The notes under the pieces: model-generated
Databases searched by the model: none
What the model was told of the DNA's origin: nothing
What the model saw: the letters and a program-made list of their open reading frames with translations, nothing else
Position numbers and translations under genes: made by a program
Shown here: piece by piece, positions 41,001-51,185 of the stretch
Numbering within the stretch: the first letter of the stretch is position 1
Layout: each line of letters begins with the position of its first letter
Assembly (NCBI RefSeq): GCF_000182565.1
Contig: NW_015971539.1
Coordinates: 443,392-507,391 of the forward strand
Length of the DNA: 64,000 bases
Direction of reading: 5' to 3'
From: Spizellomyces punctatus DAOM BR117
Taxonomy: Eukaryota; Chytridiomycota; Chytridiomycetes; Spizellomycetales; Spizellomycetaceae

Positions 41001-41078
41001 TCAGATTCGGGAAGATCTATGGATGGAACATCTTCAACGGAGGCTCTTCTACCTGCGCAGCACGCACGGGACTTTTAG
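35035..41078 (+). CDS. ABCC-type full ABC transporter with degenerate ATP sites
   Basis: Short MRP-like (ABCC) protein without TMD0: TMD1-NBD1-linker-TMD2-NBD2, 1514 residues from 23 exons: 35035-35363, 35451-35706, 35776-35941, 36031-36495, 36552-36661, 36721-36899, 36971-37122, 37203-37317, 37374-37473, 37544-37589, 37649-37759, 37839-38360, 38430-38602, 38662-38932, 38988-39137, 39204-39239, 39311-39507, 39569-39619, 39689-39800, 39866-39889, 39954-40214, 40280-40369 and 40450-41078. Both Walker A motifs are intact (GDLGSGKS, GRSGSGKT). NBD1 has LTRSQ for the LSGGQ signature, YVPLEPW for the Q-loop, LLEDC for Walker B and VTQQ for the H-loop. NBD2 keeps IIPQEP and LDE but has FTLTE for its signature and LASR for the H-loop. 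Exon 20 (24 nt) encodes NBD2 Walker A. Reduced hydrolysis, or a channel- or regulator-like role, is inferred. The frame is open throughout, so it is not an obvious pseudogene. Confidence 0.85.
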
Positions 41079-41570
41079 AAAAGAAGAGGTCCCTACATCC
41101 ACGCATACCGATGCTGACCGCAGGAGCTTCATGTTACATAATTTCAATGCTGTATCATATTGTACGTACGGATAATACCCTAATACAAGACGGATGTATT
41201 TAGGCAAAAAAGCAAGGTCGGAAGGGGTAGTGTCGTGCCCAGGACGAGGGAGGGCGAGATGGCGTGAAAGGCAGAGGTTGTGGAAATGGAATTAAGTTCC
41301 ATGCATTGGCGCAGAACAACTGCCAATATATACAATTCTTCCTGATGCGTAATAGAATATCATTCACTCTGATTGTTAAAGTGACGGTGGTTGCTTTCGC
41401 CACACAAAGAGTTCTTGTCTTAGAAGAAGTGGTCAATCGAGTAGGATAAGAGGGCACCTTTGGCATACTGAGGAACTGTATGTTCTTCAGAGGACTCGTT
41501 TTCATGTGTAATCGGTAATGTGATTAAAACTAAGATAAGATCTCTATGTACAAGTTATTTGGCTGTAAGG
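41079..41570. other. Intergenic, convergent 3' ends of the ABC gene and DRC5
   Basis: 492 bp between opposing stop codons, AT-rich, with no recognisable gene, RNA or repeat. Confidence 0.6.
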
Positions 41571-43498
41571 TTATACGGCCGACCTGTTCTCTTGGACTAT
41601 GCCTTGAATGGCGATAGTGTATTCCTCGGAAAGCTGCGTCATTCTTATGTCTAAAGTTGTAACGTACTGCGAGGAAAGTTAGGTGTACGGGTCCCAATTC
41701 AACGAGAAACTGAAGTGATTCTAACCTTGTTTTGACTAATGGCATCTAATAGCATTTTTCCTGCTACATCATCCACTCCTTCAGTTGTCTGAGTTTCCTG
41801 CGTCCCATCACTTTTTCCAGCAGCCACTCGCCCCAACTTGTTGCAGCTGAGGTCCAAAGCGACGAGGGCTTTCCCATTGTGTTTCAGTAAATCACATAAA
41901 GAGGTCACCGTCGTCCAGCCAAGACTATTGCTACTGAGTTCCAGATTTTGAAGATTGTCGTTTTCACGCAAGTCAGAACATAGGCTGGCTCCGCCTGCAT
42001 CTGTCAAGTAATTCATATTCAAGGATAAATGTTTCAATGTCTTGTTTTGTTTCAACGCCGATCCTATGCAGCGAGCTCCGTGACGCCCGATTTTGTTATC
42101 CGAGAGGTTGAGGTACTCTAGGGCGGTTGTTGATGTGCCGAGCACCTTAGCCAGTCCGCGGGCACCTGTATCCCCAATTCGGTTGTGCGACAAATCTTCA
42201 ATAAAACAAAAAACGAAGACCATGTTAGTTCTCCTAGAGTGATGGTGGGGTACGCGGGATGCGTCTTACCAAGTCGATGCAAGGTGCTATTTTGCAGTAG
42301 GGCGGAACATAGCAATCGGCATCGATCATCGTCTATTCTGCTTGCTTGAATGGTCAAACTCGAGAGATGGGAAGCCTTGACTGCATTGGCAAGCGATATA
42401 CAATCGTTCAACGTCATCCCAAAGTATTGCCAATCAAAATCGATCCCACAGTCTCGTACCCTATGGTGAATGTATCAAGATGCCTGCTTGTCAAGTCAAC
42501 ACATGAGGGTACCCTTACCCATAATACAGATTGAGTTCTGACACTTTGCTTAGCTTTGTTAAAATCAAGCCAATGTCTAAATGATCTGGAGACGATCCTG
42601 GCTTGGTAAACTCTTTGTCATTTTCGTCCATTGCGGATTTTTCTGAACCCGGAACATGGCCTGATCGTTGTGTCCCGAAACGTCGAGCATCTACTCCTTT
42701 TTGATCCAGATTCATCTTGTTCTGGTAACCCACAGGTAATAGCTGCGTGATACGTATAGTTTCTACGTAGGACGCTGCCAAATCCAAGTCTGCTAAGAAT
42801 GCGTCCAAATGTTCCCCATCTGGTATGTACGCCTCAATTATTCGACGCATGTGCAATTCGAAGAACAGTCGTTTCCACACTCCCCCATGCGCGGATGGAT
42901 CACATAGTTTAAACGTTGCAATCGCTTTTCTTTTCCAATATGTGTCATCAGGAATTAAGGGCGCTGTTATTACTAGGGGAAGGTCAACGGAAATAGAGGA
43001 TAGCAATCGCTCTCGGTATTTAGCTGGGATGCCTGTCAAGACGGGCCGCTCTGTAACAAGCATGCTTATCCATGAGACTAAAAATTTTGAAGAAATTCAT
43101 TCATACGTCATTAACGTACTTTCGAAATTCGCCACGATGGACCGAATACATAATTCGCTCAAGTTCTCCACCGCAGCAAGGTTCCACTCTGGATCTTCGG
43201 CGATAACTCTTCGTTGACCACCTTTATCGGGTCCTCCATCGTAGGGCACGCTAATACCCCCAAGGGGCTCGTTGACTCCTTGGGACGTATCGAAGAGACC
43301 TGATGGAGGGGCAACGCTCTTCGTCTCTGCGGTGGCCACGGCAGGATTGCTATTCACCCGCTTCGGCAATTCCGACTGAGGGACCACACCGCTAGCCTGC
43401 TGCAGGTGAGATTGGTAAGTTTAAAAGATTAAAAGACTTCATAATCTCAAAAAAACAAGTACCTCGGCATCAGGGGATGACGCAGGAACTTCGTCCAT
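41571..43498 (-). CDS. DRC5: Dynein regulatory complex subunit 5 (TCTE1-like)
   Basis: Leucine-rich-repeat subunit of the nexin-dynein regulatory complex, which links outer doublets and controls axonemal dynein. Six exons: 43498-43463, 43396-43120, 43077-42519, 42460-42270, 42195-41726 and 41666-41571, giving 542 residues. Homology to animal TCTE1 is strong before the repeats: RRVIAEDPEWNLAAVENLSE, VDLPLVITAPLIPDDTYWKR, and HGGVWKRLFFELHMRRIIEA. VRDCGIDFDWQYFGMTLNDC leads into at least six LRRs (LDLSHNRIGDTGARGLAKVL, YLNLSDNKIGRHGARCIGSA, HLSLNMNYLTDAGGASLCSD). The C-terminal exon TLDIRMTQLSEEYTIAIQGI matches the family end. A NAGNAG-type acceptor begins exon 2. It is divergent from the PHD gene. 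Confidence 0.93.
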
Positions 43499-43576
43499 CT
43501 TATGCCTATGCTATGAACTTCTTTTGGCCTTGCTCTCCACAACGGGTGCTCCGTCCGCTTACTCAATCCTTCAAGG

Positions 43577-43584
43577 TCACGTGA
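43577..43584. promoter_or_regulatory. E-box TCACGTGA in the DRC5/PHD divergent promoter
   Basis: Perfect 8-bp palindrome centred on CACGTG, about 80 bp from the DRC5 start and 110 bp from the PHD-gene start. It is the classical site for bHLH proteins of the type encoded at 2774-3911. Binding is inferred. Confidence 0.4.
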
Positions 43585-43694
43585 ATCAAGTCTCAAGCGA
43601 CTGGCAAATCGAGCGATACAAACGTTTTCCACCCTACCAAGTCATGGGCGCTTCATGCCTCAAGCAGCGCTGACGAATCCGACTGACAGCGTCC

Positions 43695-45424
43695 ATGGGT
43701 GAGTTGTAATTCTTTGTGGATGTTACAGACTTGTAGAATGGAAGCCCCAATCTCCAGGACATGGTCATCAGAGGTTAATCCCATTATTTCTCTTACAGCA
43801 GCAAGAGGAGGTGGTGTTAGTCGTGCCAACGACAGTGCAGAGCTTGGCGATACCGAAGACGATGAAGTCACCCGTTGCGTGTGCGGGCGTACAGGTCAGT
43901 TTCCGCAAAGTAATTCGGAGAGAGGATCTGGCAAGGACCATTGTTCGCTAACCATTCTGCGCTCCTCAATGGTCACAGAGTCTTTTGGTGTTATGGTTCA
44001 ATGTGAGGACTGCTTCGTATGGCAGCACTGCGAATGCATGAACGTAAATCCCAGAAAATTGCCTAAACACTACTACTGTGAACGATGTCAACCAGGGCAC
44101 CACCAGCATTCCACGTATGTTCCGTGTGAAATTCATGTGGCCGAATTATGTCTCCTTACCACTCTGTTTATGCATAGCACAAGACCTACTTCACACAGAA
44201 CTTCTAGGGATCGACCGGGAAGTGGCAATGGCTCCGCTGTAGGCGGCAAGCCAACTCCTAAAAAACGCAATACCATGAATAGCTTGGAGGCCGCACAACC
44301 TTATACCGAACTACTCATGTTCAAACCCGGTGACGAACCTAATCCTGATGACTCCTCTGGAGAAGTGGGCAGCCATGAAAATGACGTCGGTAATGATGCA
44401 GTACGGCGACGATCCTCTCACGATGTAGCCAGTGTGGAGGTCGTGAAGGAATTGTTTTCCGGTGTGTTCAGTTTCGCGTCTCTCCTGCCCTGGACTCACA
44501 CTCAAACATTTATATCATATGACAGAGAGTACACCGCTAGGGGACATTGCATTCATCGAAAGAAGAACGATTGAGGTCGAACAAGTTGGTGTAGATCCAG
44601 CGGGCATAGATCAAACGCAAGTAAATCTCAAGCGAAAGCGTGAACAAGTGTCTCATCCCATCCCACATACCCCTGATGAAGAAAAGGACACAAATATCAG
44701 GGTAGATGTGGGTGAAATATGCGCCGAATCAAACAAATCGACCACTGAGCTGCGAAGCCCGCTCACCAATGGTCGCAACAGCTCTGCTGAAGAGGGATCG
44801 GAGCTCGACGCAAAGACCAAGAGAACAAAGGGCGAGAATGGACGCCGGAATGCCAGCCAGCCTAACACCCGAAATGGCAAGGTGCCCCGACCACAACGCA
44901 TGCTCCACCGAAATTCAGCGAACAGAGAGGCGCAACATCATTCGCAACCTACACCGGCTTCTTCTGGGCATGCAGCCGAACTGGATGCAGGATTTTCAGT
45001 GAAGGTACGAATCCCTCATGCTAAGGCGACGCTGGGGGAGATGAACAAGCGCGTAAAGCAACTATCGGATTACATCACCCGCCTTCAAGTCTCTATGGCG
45101 ACGGAACCAAAGTTGGAGCTCTCAGATAGCAGTCCGGAACTGGCTAATCATCCAGATGCGAAACCTCGGACTCCCCCTGCGCACATAACGTCTCCTGCCG
45201 TGGATTTTGCACCTGGACTCGTAAGATCGCCGGAAGAGGTATCATCTGGCAGCCTACCCAACGGTTCACACACGTCCAACAACGGTTCAGAAAACGTAAA
45301 GGACCCGCTGTTGCGAGAGAATGAACTGCCCACAAAGGAGGAAACAAGTTTGGAGATGCTGGATCGTCTCAATCGTGCTTTAATCAAATTTCAAGAGCGA
45401 TTTGGTTCTCAAACGAGACGATGA
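43695..45424 (+). CDS. CTI6: Cti6-like PHD-finger protein (Rpd3L histone deacetylase complex)
   Basis: Fungal Cti6 is a PHD reader in the large Rpd3 histone deacetylase complex. Proposed exons are 43695-43698, 43799-44114, 44178-44461 and 44526-45424, giving 500 residues. Exon 1 would encode only ATG plus one base, joined to give MAARGGGVSRAND. Alternatively translation could start in frame at 43738 without that intron. The PHD finger reads EDDEVTRCVCGRTG, then after an unusual ~25-residue insertion FGVMVQCEDCFVWQHCECMN and YYCERC. The zinc ligands Cys4-His-Cys3 are all present. The long middle is polar and disordered, with KRKR basic patches. Near residue 360 the family block VKVRIPHAKATLGEMNKRVK, then QLSDYITRLQV, matches the Cti6 C-terminal domain. 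The Cti6 assignment rests on that block plus the PHD type. Confidence 0.82.
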
Positions 45425-45801
45425 GCCATTTCGCTATGGTTGGATCGGTCGTGGTAGGAAGTCTTTTTCCCTAGCTGGACTGGATGGTTCCTCAGTGCAG
45501 TCTGTTCTTATGAGTATCTTGGATTACGACGTATTTGTGACTTTTGTAAACTTTGATGTGCCCTTTGGCTTCTGTAAATACACTGCTCATGTTGTTCTAG
45601 AACAAATCTTTACTAGATTTTCCTTTTTTCAGACCAGAAGTGTTACTATCTGCCAAAACCTGTCAATTCAGACCCGGAAGAGGCTTAGCTTCTTGTACGT
45701 AATCTCCTCCATGGCAACAAAATCACAGTTCCGATTTCTCCAAAAGCAAGCAGCAAACTTCCCTCACCTTAAGTTCTTTACAAGTTTCAACACATTCCGA
45801 C
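45425..45801. other. Intergenic between the PHD gene and a small mitochondrial ORF
   Basis: 377 bp. A T-rich 3' UTR-like segment is followed by a pyrimidine-rich promoter-like stretch. No further gene was seen. Confidence 0.5.
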
Positions 45802-46152
45802 ATGCTTGCACCAATTGTCCGCCGAACGGCTGCAACAGCCTCCCGAACAGCTACTCCCCTCCTCCGACTTGCGCCCACCGTCCGCCCCACTCTCACATCA
45901 ATCCCTTCAGCGATCCCGTCCGCCAGTTTTGCAGCAGCGTCCGTCCCTTCAAGCACCCCAGCAGGGACAGGATCCGGTTTGGTCGCAACCACACAAACCG
46001 TAAGTGATCATAAATGATCAGATCTTGTGTACCAATGCAGTCCTCACTCTGATGCTCTTACACAGAAAACCGGATCAACACATTCGGTAGGAGCTTTTCG
46101 CGCACGGGGAATGCACACTTTCACTTCCTGGCTTGTAGAAGACGATACGTAA
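45802..46152 (+). CDS. Small putative mitochondrial protein of unknown function
   Basis: Exons 45802-45999 and 46066-46152 give 94 residues. The N terminus (MLAPIVRRTAATASRTATPL) is Arg/Ser/Thr/Ala-rich and acid-free for over 60 residues, typical of a mitochondrial targeting sequence. The intron has a GTAAGT donor and a CTTACACAG acceptor. The mature part would be short (SVGAFRARGMHTFTSWLVED). The stop TAA overlaps a second perfect donor, GTAAGT, at 46149, so the real protein may continue into an exon further down; I could not find one that keeps frame. I do not recognise a family. Confidence 0.5.
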
Positions 46153-46642
46153 GTGACTGGACAAAATAATGGGGGCACCTCGGTGTTCAAGTACGGTGCA
46201 CAAAGTGCTTGTAATGACGTGAACAATCCCGTACCGCGGCCCCCTGGTGTCGTTTCTTCTTTTTTTTATGTATTGCTTTTTCAAGCGCCTAAAGATGCCT
46301 CCCTCCCCCTCCTCCATTTCACTTACACTCCGTGCCATCCACATAAAAAACGGTTCGTGTTGTATTTTCCCTTTTTTTGTGGTACGGCTCCGTAGAAGGT
46401 GGGTGCGGGGGTAATATCCTTGCCACCTTCTCAAGTCTTTTTTGCATCTCAAGTTTTTTTCTTAACCATTTGTTGTGTTTGGGCTCAGATAAGCTGATTC
46501 CGGTTCCCATCAAGGTTGTGATTGGGTTTGGCGCGGGTGGTCTTTTAGAAAGTGAGAAGACGCACGGACGTTCCGAGGTTTTCAGGTTTCTGAGCATAAT
46601 ATATATTGTCTACTGTGTCCATCATAAACCCTGTACAGTATT
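46153..46642. other. Unassigned region with possible coding remnant
   Basis: 490 bp between the small mitochondrial ORF and the DUF1365-type gene. The segment 46485-46600 can be read in one frame as KLIPVPIKVVIGFGAGG, which looks protein-like, but no start or in-phase splice links it to a gene. The rest is T-rich. Confidence 0.3.
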
Positions 46643-48528
46643 CTAGTTGACTGTAATGGCAGATCCGACGCTTTTGCGAAAAGCGGTTGCGAGCGCCTGA
46701 AATCTATCCAATTCCTTCCTTTGTATATCTGCACCATCATCAATCTCGCCAATCAAGGTGCTCTCCGAATTGTCACTCGCTGGTTCTACACTATGCGCGA
46801 CTTTCTCCGCCTGTTCGTCCATGGCGTACGCAAAAATGCGCTCTTCTACTGAATACGGATCGATGGTGAAGTTTGCTACTAATATAAACAGAGACTGTTC
46901 CAGTCGAATCGATAGGGACCCCATCCACAGCTTCCACCTGATCGACAGTCTTTGTGGACGCGATGGCTGATGCATATGAGCAAAACCAGGATAACTGAAC
47001 GGCGATATCACCTTTTTTGTCTTTGGACATTCTCTAGGTTCGGCCGACATTGGCTGTCTCCCTTCACGATTGCCCTCTTTGGAAAGTAGCATTCCCAAAA
47101 ACCTCTCCAGATCACCCTTTGTACACGTCCAATCACCTCGAACAAAACTGTGTCCCAGCCCTCGACCAACGTCGTCTCCTTCCAATACAAGTGTCGTGTA
47201 GAATGCAGGTGATGTCACATGAACTTTGATCGGAGGAGACCCGGCACCACCGTGCAAAGTCGTATATGAAGGCCTGCCCTGCTCATATACAATTAGACTG
47301 GTGGAATGTCCCTCTGCCTGGATGTGGAAATGATCAAAGACTGTCCGTCGACAAAACCTAACAGAAATGGTAAGACAACAAATCTAGTATAATGGATCAA
47401 GTATGGGCCACTCACGTTTGGAAATTGTTCAATCGCTTCCATACCATGCCTCGTCCGTCTTTAGGTACCCTCATGGGACTCGGTCTTTGATAGATTTTCA
47501 TTCGTTTTCGGTACGCAAGGATCCACGCTTGCCGGAGAATCCTTGGGAAGGTCAAGAATGCGGTCACAGGGTATGTGACAAGAAGATAGGCACATGTACG
47601 TGCGTCGAGAGCGTATGCATCACCCCATACTCGTGCTGTAAACCATAATGGCTTGGAAAGTCCTGCCAAAGATGCATCCGTGTAATTTTTGATGTTGAGT
47701 AGGACGTCGAGTGTCTTGTCTGGGTGCTTGAAATGGGCTTCATAATTGCCACTACGGTTATTAAAAGGAGAGACATGAAAGGATCGATCTATCGAGTGAC
47801 TATAATCATATCTGCCAATGGACAGAGAATATGAGCACATTTGATAATTAGAGGTTACGGCACCTCTTCCTTACCCAGGGGCACTCTTCACACGGTTCTT
47901 TTCACAGCAAACGTACACATGGCGTTCACCAAACGTATTGTTCACCTCCAAGATGACTGCGTGGACATTTGACGGGGTGGTGGAGGAATAACAAAAGTAA
48001 ACGCTAAGGGGATTAAATGCATAGCCCAACACACGCGGTGTTGTTACTAGTTCGATAGACCCGATATCCGAGGTTGAGATTCCCTATCAAAGGAGTTACT
48101 AAAATACTCATAAACATACTTGAGCCTTTTCTTTGACTCACCATACTTGCCAATAACTCAAGCACACGCTGTTTCAAACCTAACCCAAACCCTTGCTTCC
48201 TGCCATCCCCACCGCCTAGATAGTCGCCTTCTCGCACCGCAAAAAGCCCTCTCTCCCACCCAGCTAACCACCAGGGTACATTGAAATCCTCACCCAATTT
48301 GACTCGAAAGTAGAAAAGTGGGTACTTGAATGCATGCCGAACGGGATGGTATCGGACGTGATGGGTTTGTACAATGTGGATCTTGTGTTGTATGCTGGTG
48401 ATAGTGTTTCTGCACAGTGGCGTTAGACGTATGTATTGGACAGAAGCACCAATGAGAGCAAGAAGAAGAAGAATGAGCAACGAGATCTCTAGTGAGAATG
48501 ACATTGTCATTGGGGGAGGATTCTTCAT
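46643..48528 (-). CDS. DUF1365-family protein, membrane-anchored
   Basis: Exons 48528-48142, 48083-47875, 47811-47416 and 47357-46643 give 568 residues. After one N-terminal membrane helix (ISLLILLLLALIGASVQYI) the DUF1365 signature blocks appear in order: HHVRYHPVRHAFKYPLFYFR, TPRVLGYAFNPLSVYFCY, and VILEVNNTFGERHVYVC. The block HVSPFN follows, with NYEAHFKHPDKTLDVLLNIK. A second part contains SIRLEQSLFILVANFTIDPY, beyond the bacterial domain length. The biochemical role of DUF1365 is not established; in bacteria the genes neighbour cyclopropane-fatty-acid synthase and flavin amine oxidases, suggesting lipid modification. All introns have GTNNG donors and keep frame. Confidence 0.85.
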
Positions 48529-48605
48529 GGTCCTGGGTCCTAAATAAGGACTTATATTAGTGTAGAGGTGACAGAAACTGGCACTAGCTACTACACCAGG
48601 GAATA

Positions 48606-48690
48606 AACCGGCGACAACCGGTTCGGAAAAGCTATCTAACCACTACTAGGCAATTATACACGCAATACGTAACGGTTGTTCTAACCGGAT
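48606..48690. promoter_or_regulatory. Cluster of AACCGG / AACGGTT sites
   Basis: Within about 85 bp there are AACCGG (48606), AACCGGTT (48617), TAACGGTT near 48670 and TAACCGG near 48682, upstream of the DUF1365-type gene. The YAACNG core is the kind bound by Myb-class factors. Function is inferred only. Confidence 0.25.
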
Positions 48691-48848
48691 AACTGCCCAC
48701 CACCACACATGGTCCCTACTAAGCCTTGATCCAGAACTCTTGATGGCATTGAAGCCAGACTCTTGCATCCAGGAGCGAATCGACTGGGCAGCGTCACAAG
48801 CTGGTGGATTTTCAGTGACAAGGCTTGGAGACTAAAAAAAACTGCATG

Positions 48849-49031
48849 TCAGCGAGGTGACCCGATGACAAGAAATGCAAGAAATGCCATCGATACATAC
48901 CAACCAAGCTCAACTAATGTGGCAGTATAATAGTAGGTTTTGTTATCGGATCCGATTGGTTGCTGCTGGTTCTGATCACGGTTGCTGTCGGGCGGTCGAG
49001 GTCCTCGACACCACCACATCGGCGTTCTCAT
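48849..49031 (-). CDS. Small single-pass membrane ORF (hypothetical)
   Basis: 60-residue frame from an ATG: a polar N terminus rich in Pro, Asn and Gln, then a hydrophobic segment (LVELGWYVSMAFLAFLVIG) and a short end. A pyrimidine-rich upstream region with homopolymer tracts could be its promoter. A GTATGT sequence inside the hydrophobic part could instead be a splice donor, with TTTTTTTTAG at about 48830-48838 as acceptor, which would replace the C terminus. No family is recognised. Confidence 0.3.
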   Translation of the reverse strand: MRTPMWWCRGPRPPDSNRDQNQQQPIGSDNKTYYYTATLVELGWYVSMAFLAFLVIGSPR

Positions 49032-49763
49032 GGTTGACCGAGTCGCGATGAGGTTGTGTGGGTCGCAATGAGCGTTGCGCAGATGCTTCGAGTCGAGGAT
49101 GGGTAAAGAGGAAAGAGGGAAAAGGCCCCCCTTTTATAGACCTTTGGCATGCGCCTCACCGCAGTTTAAAAAAAAAAAACATTACAATACATGCCACACC
49201 AATCTGAGCGATAGAGGGGGGTTCTGATTATGCGATATGATTAACCGGATTAATCCGGATAATAATGGGTCCTAGTGCCATTTTCAATCGCCTCAACACT
49301 ATGTTACACGATCTGCATAAGCAGGAATTATCTGTTAAATGTGATTTATGTTTGGGGCTTTTCCACACCGCAACACATACATTATTCGTGCATGAAGTAA
49401 CGAATTCTCCCTTGATGATGCGTTGATTGTGCATAAAATTTCAAAGGTCAAAATAAAGGGTTTTGTTGGGTAAGTCTGACTCTCTCGCAAGTTACTAGTA
49501 AAGTAGACCTGGAAAGGCATCAAATGTACAGCTTGTGTATTCGAATATTAAGAAATAAAAAAGTAGAATACAGACATGAGAAACTAGCAATATGATGTAA
49601 ATCCACCCCTCCTAGAATGCCATCTCTAGATATTGAATTGGACGTGTCCAGCACGCCGATCATGCATAAAACAGATGGCCCCATCCATGAATATTGGTCG
49701 TTTAAATAGTCTAAGGCACGCACCACCCCCCTCCCTGCACCCATCACGCAGCACGAAAAGTCA
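49032..49763. other. Intergenic region with a perfect 14-bp palindrome
   Basis: 732 bp between the small membrane ORF and the PH-domain gene's stop codon. It holds an A tract near 49168-49180 and the palindrome CCGGATTAATCCGG at 49245-49258. No gene was recognised. Confidence 0.5.
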
Positions 49764-51185
49764 TCAAACCCGGATTTCTTCGTGGACGACTGCGTCGTCT
49801 GCATGCTTTCTGAACATGGAAGCCAGGCTTTGACTCCTTGGCATTCGTACGGAGGGAACCAATGTCAATAGTCGCGTTAAGCTCCTACTCCGACTGCGTG
49901 GCCGGGTGTCAGGATGCGCACTGTGCGGACGGCTGGAAGAACGACCGCGACCGTCATCCTCTGGCGCGTCACCGCTGTTGGAAAGTTTTGTAAATAGCCG
50001 GGGGAGAGTTCCAGATCGGCGGGGACGGTCGCCTCTGTCTCTTTCTGGACTCGGAGGCCGAGGGGAGAGTACTTCGTCCATGGCTGCTGGTGCCTTTTCC
50101 CGAGAGTCAGCACCTGATCCGCCTCGAAGGAACGAGCTTATTTTTCGACTGAGAGAGTTGACTGGCCCATCGTCCGCAACATCATTTTTGGGTGGAATCG
50201 GTGGAGGGTATGCAACGGGGGCATGCTTGATTCCAGAGTCTGGTGCTTCCGCAAAACGGACTCCAGTACGCTTACGACCGACGAGAGAAGGTCGTTTGCT
50301 CAACTTCAATCCGCCAGTAGCTGGCACTGTCTCTTGCAGTTGGACAGTATCCTGGGGAGCTGAAGTTACATTTTCTGTTTCCTGCTCACTGTCATTTGCG
50401 TGTTCCCCTTTCAAGGAAGGAGGTACTCCTGCACTCATGATGGAATCCACGGTGTGGCTTCTTACAGGAAAGCCAAATTTGCGAGAGCGGAAATTGTCGC
50501 CATGTCCTTTGGACTGCGAAAGGGAGCGGCTGAGAGTTGAGGTCCTACTGACTACTGGTGTGGTTGAGTTGCGTAGAGCAAAAGAGTCACGTAGAGCCGC
50601 AATCCATCTGCAATGGCACATGTTAGCAGCTGATCTTTGGTGCTTGCAGCGTAAAGGTTTCAAATCTTACATTGTGTAGTCAGTTGATGTGGAAGCAAGG
50701 AAACGATATTCCTTCTGGGATGTTGTCAACGATAAGTTGCATGCAGCACCGCATTCCCTTTCATCCAACACCTCCTCAACAGTTGAAAAATGAATGTAGG
50801 TTCGCGCTCCAGTACCGAGGATCATTAAAGGAGAGTCTACAATTTGGAGAAATAAATATCTTTTGACAATATACACAAGCTTTAAACCTCGTCCTTTTTG
50901 TTTACCTGCAACCGACGCAGCAGCCAAATGTCCTAGGGCATCCATATTATCCTTTTCTTTCGACTCCTCCTTGGAGTCTGTTCCCGTTTCAATCACATCT
51001 TGGTTCTTGCCGTTAGACTGCTCGGCTTGCTTTTTCAACAGATCCGCGACAGTGCTGATATCCTCTGTGCTAATGGGACGGCAAATGACGACATTCCTGC
51101 GAGTCTTGCCACCCAACCGTTTCTGTACAAGAGTGCCGTGGTAGAGAGGACGTCCCGAAGGCAGCGTAGCAATGTGAACGACCAT
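49764..51185 (-). CDS. PH-domain protein with a long disordered tail
   Basis: Exons 51185-50906, 50836-50671 and 50607-49764 give 429 residues. The N-terminal ~145 residues resemble a pleckstrin-homology domain: an opening strand pair HGTLVQKRLGGKTRRNVVIC, a long polar insertion, later strands EVLDERECGAACNLSL and EYRFLASTSTDY, and the closing helix with the invariant tryptophan (IWIAALRDSFALRN). PH domains bind phosphoinositides or protein partners. The rest is Ser/Pro/Arg-rich, with SRSRSLTR-type repeats and KRTGVRFAE, probably heavily phosphorylated. Both introns keep phase; the second splits the codon before Trp. An additional upstream exon cannot be excluded because the domain starts very near the ATG. 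Confidence 0.72.
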
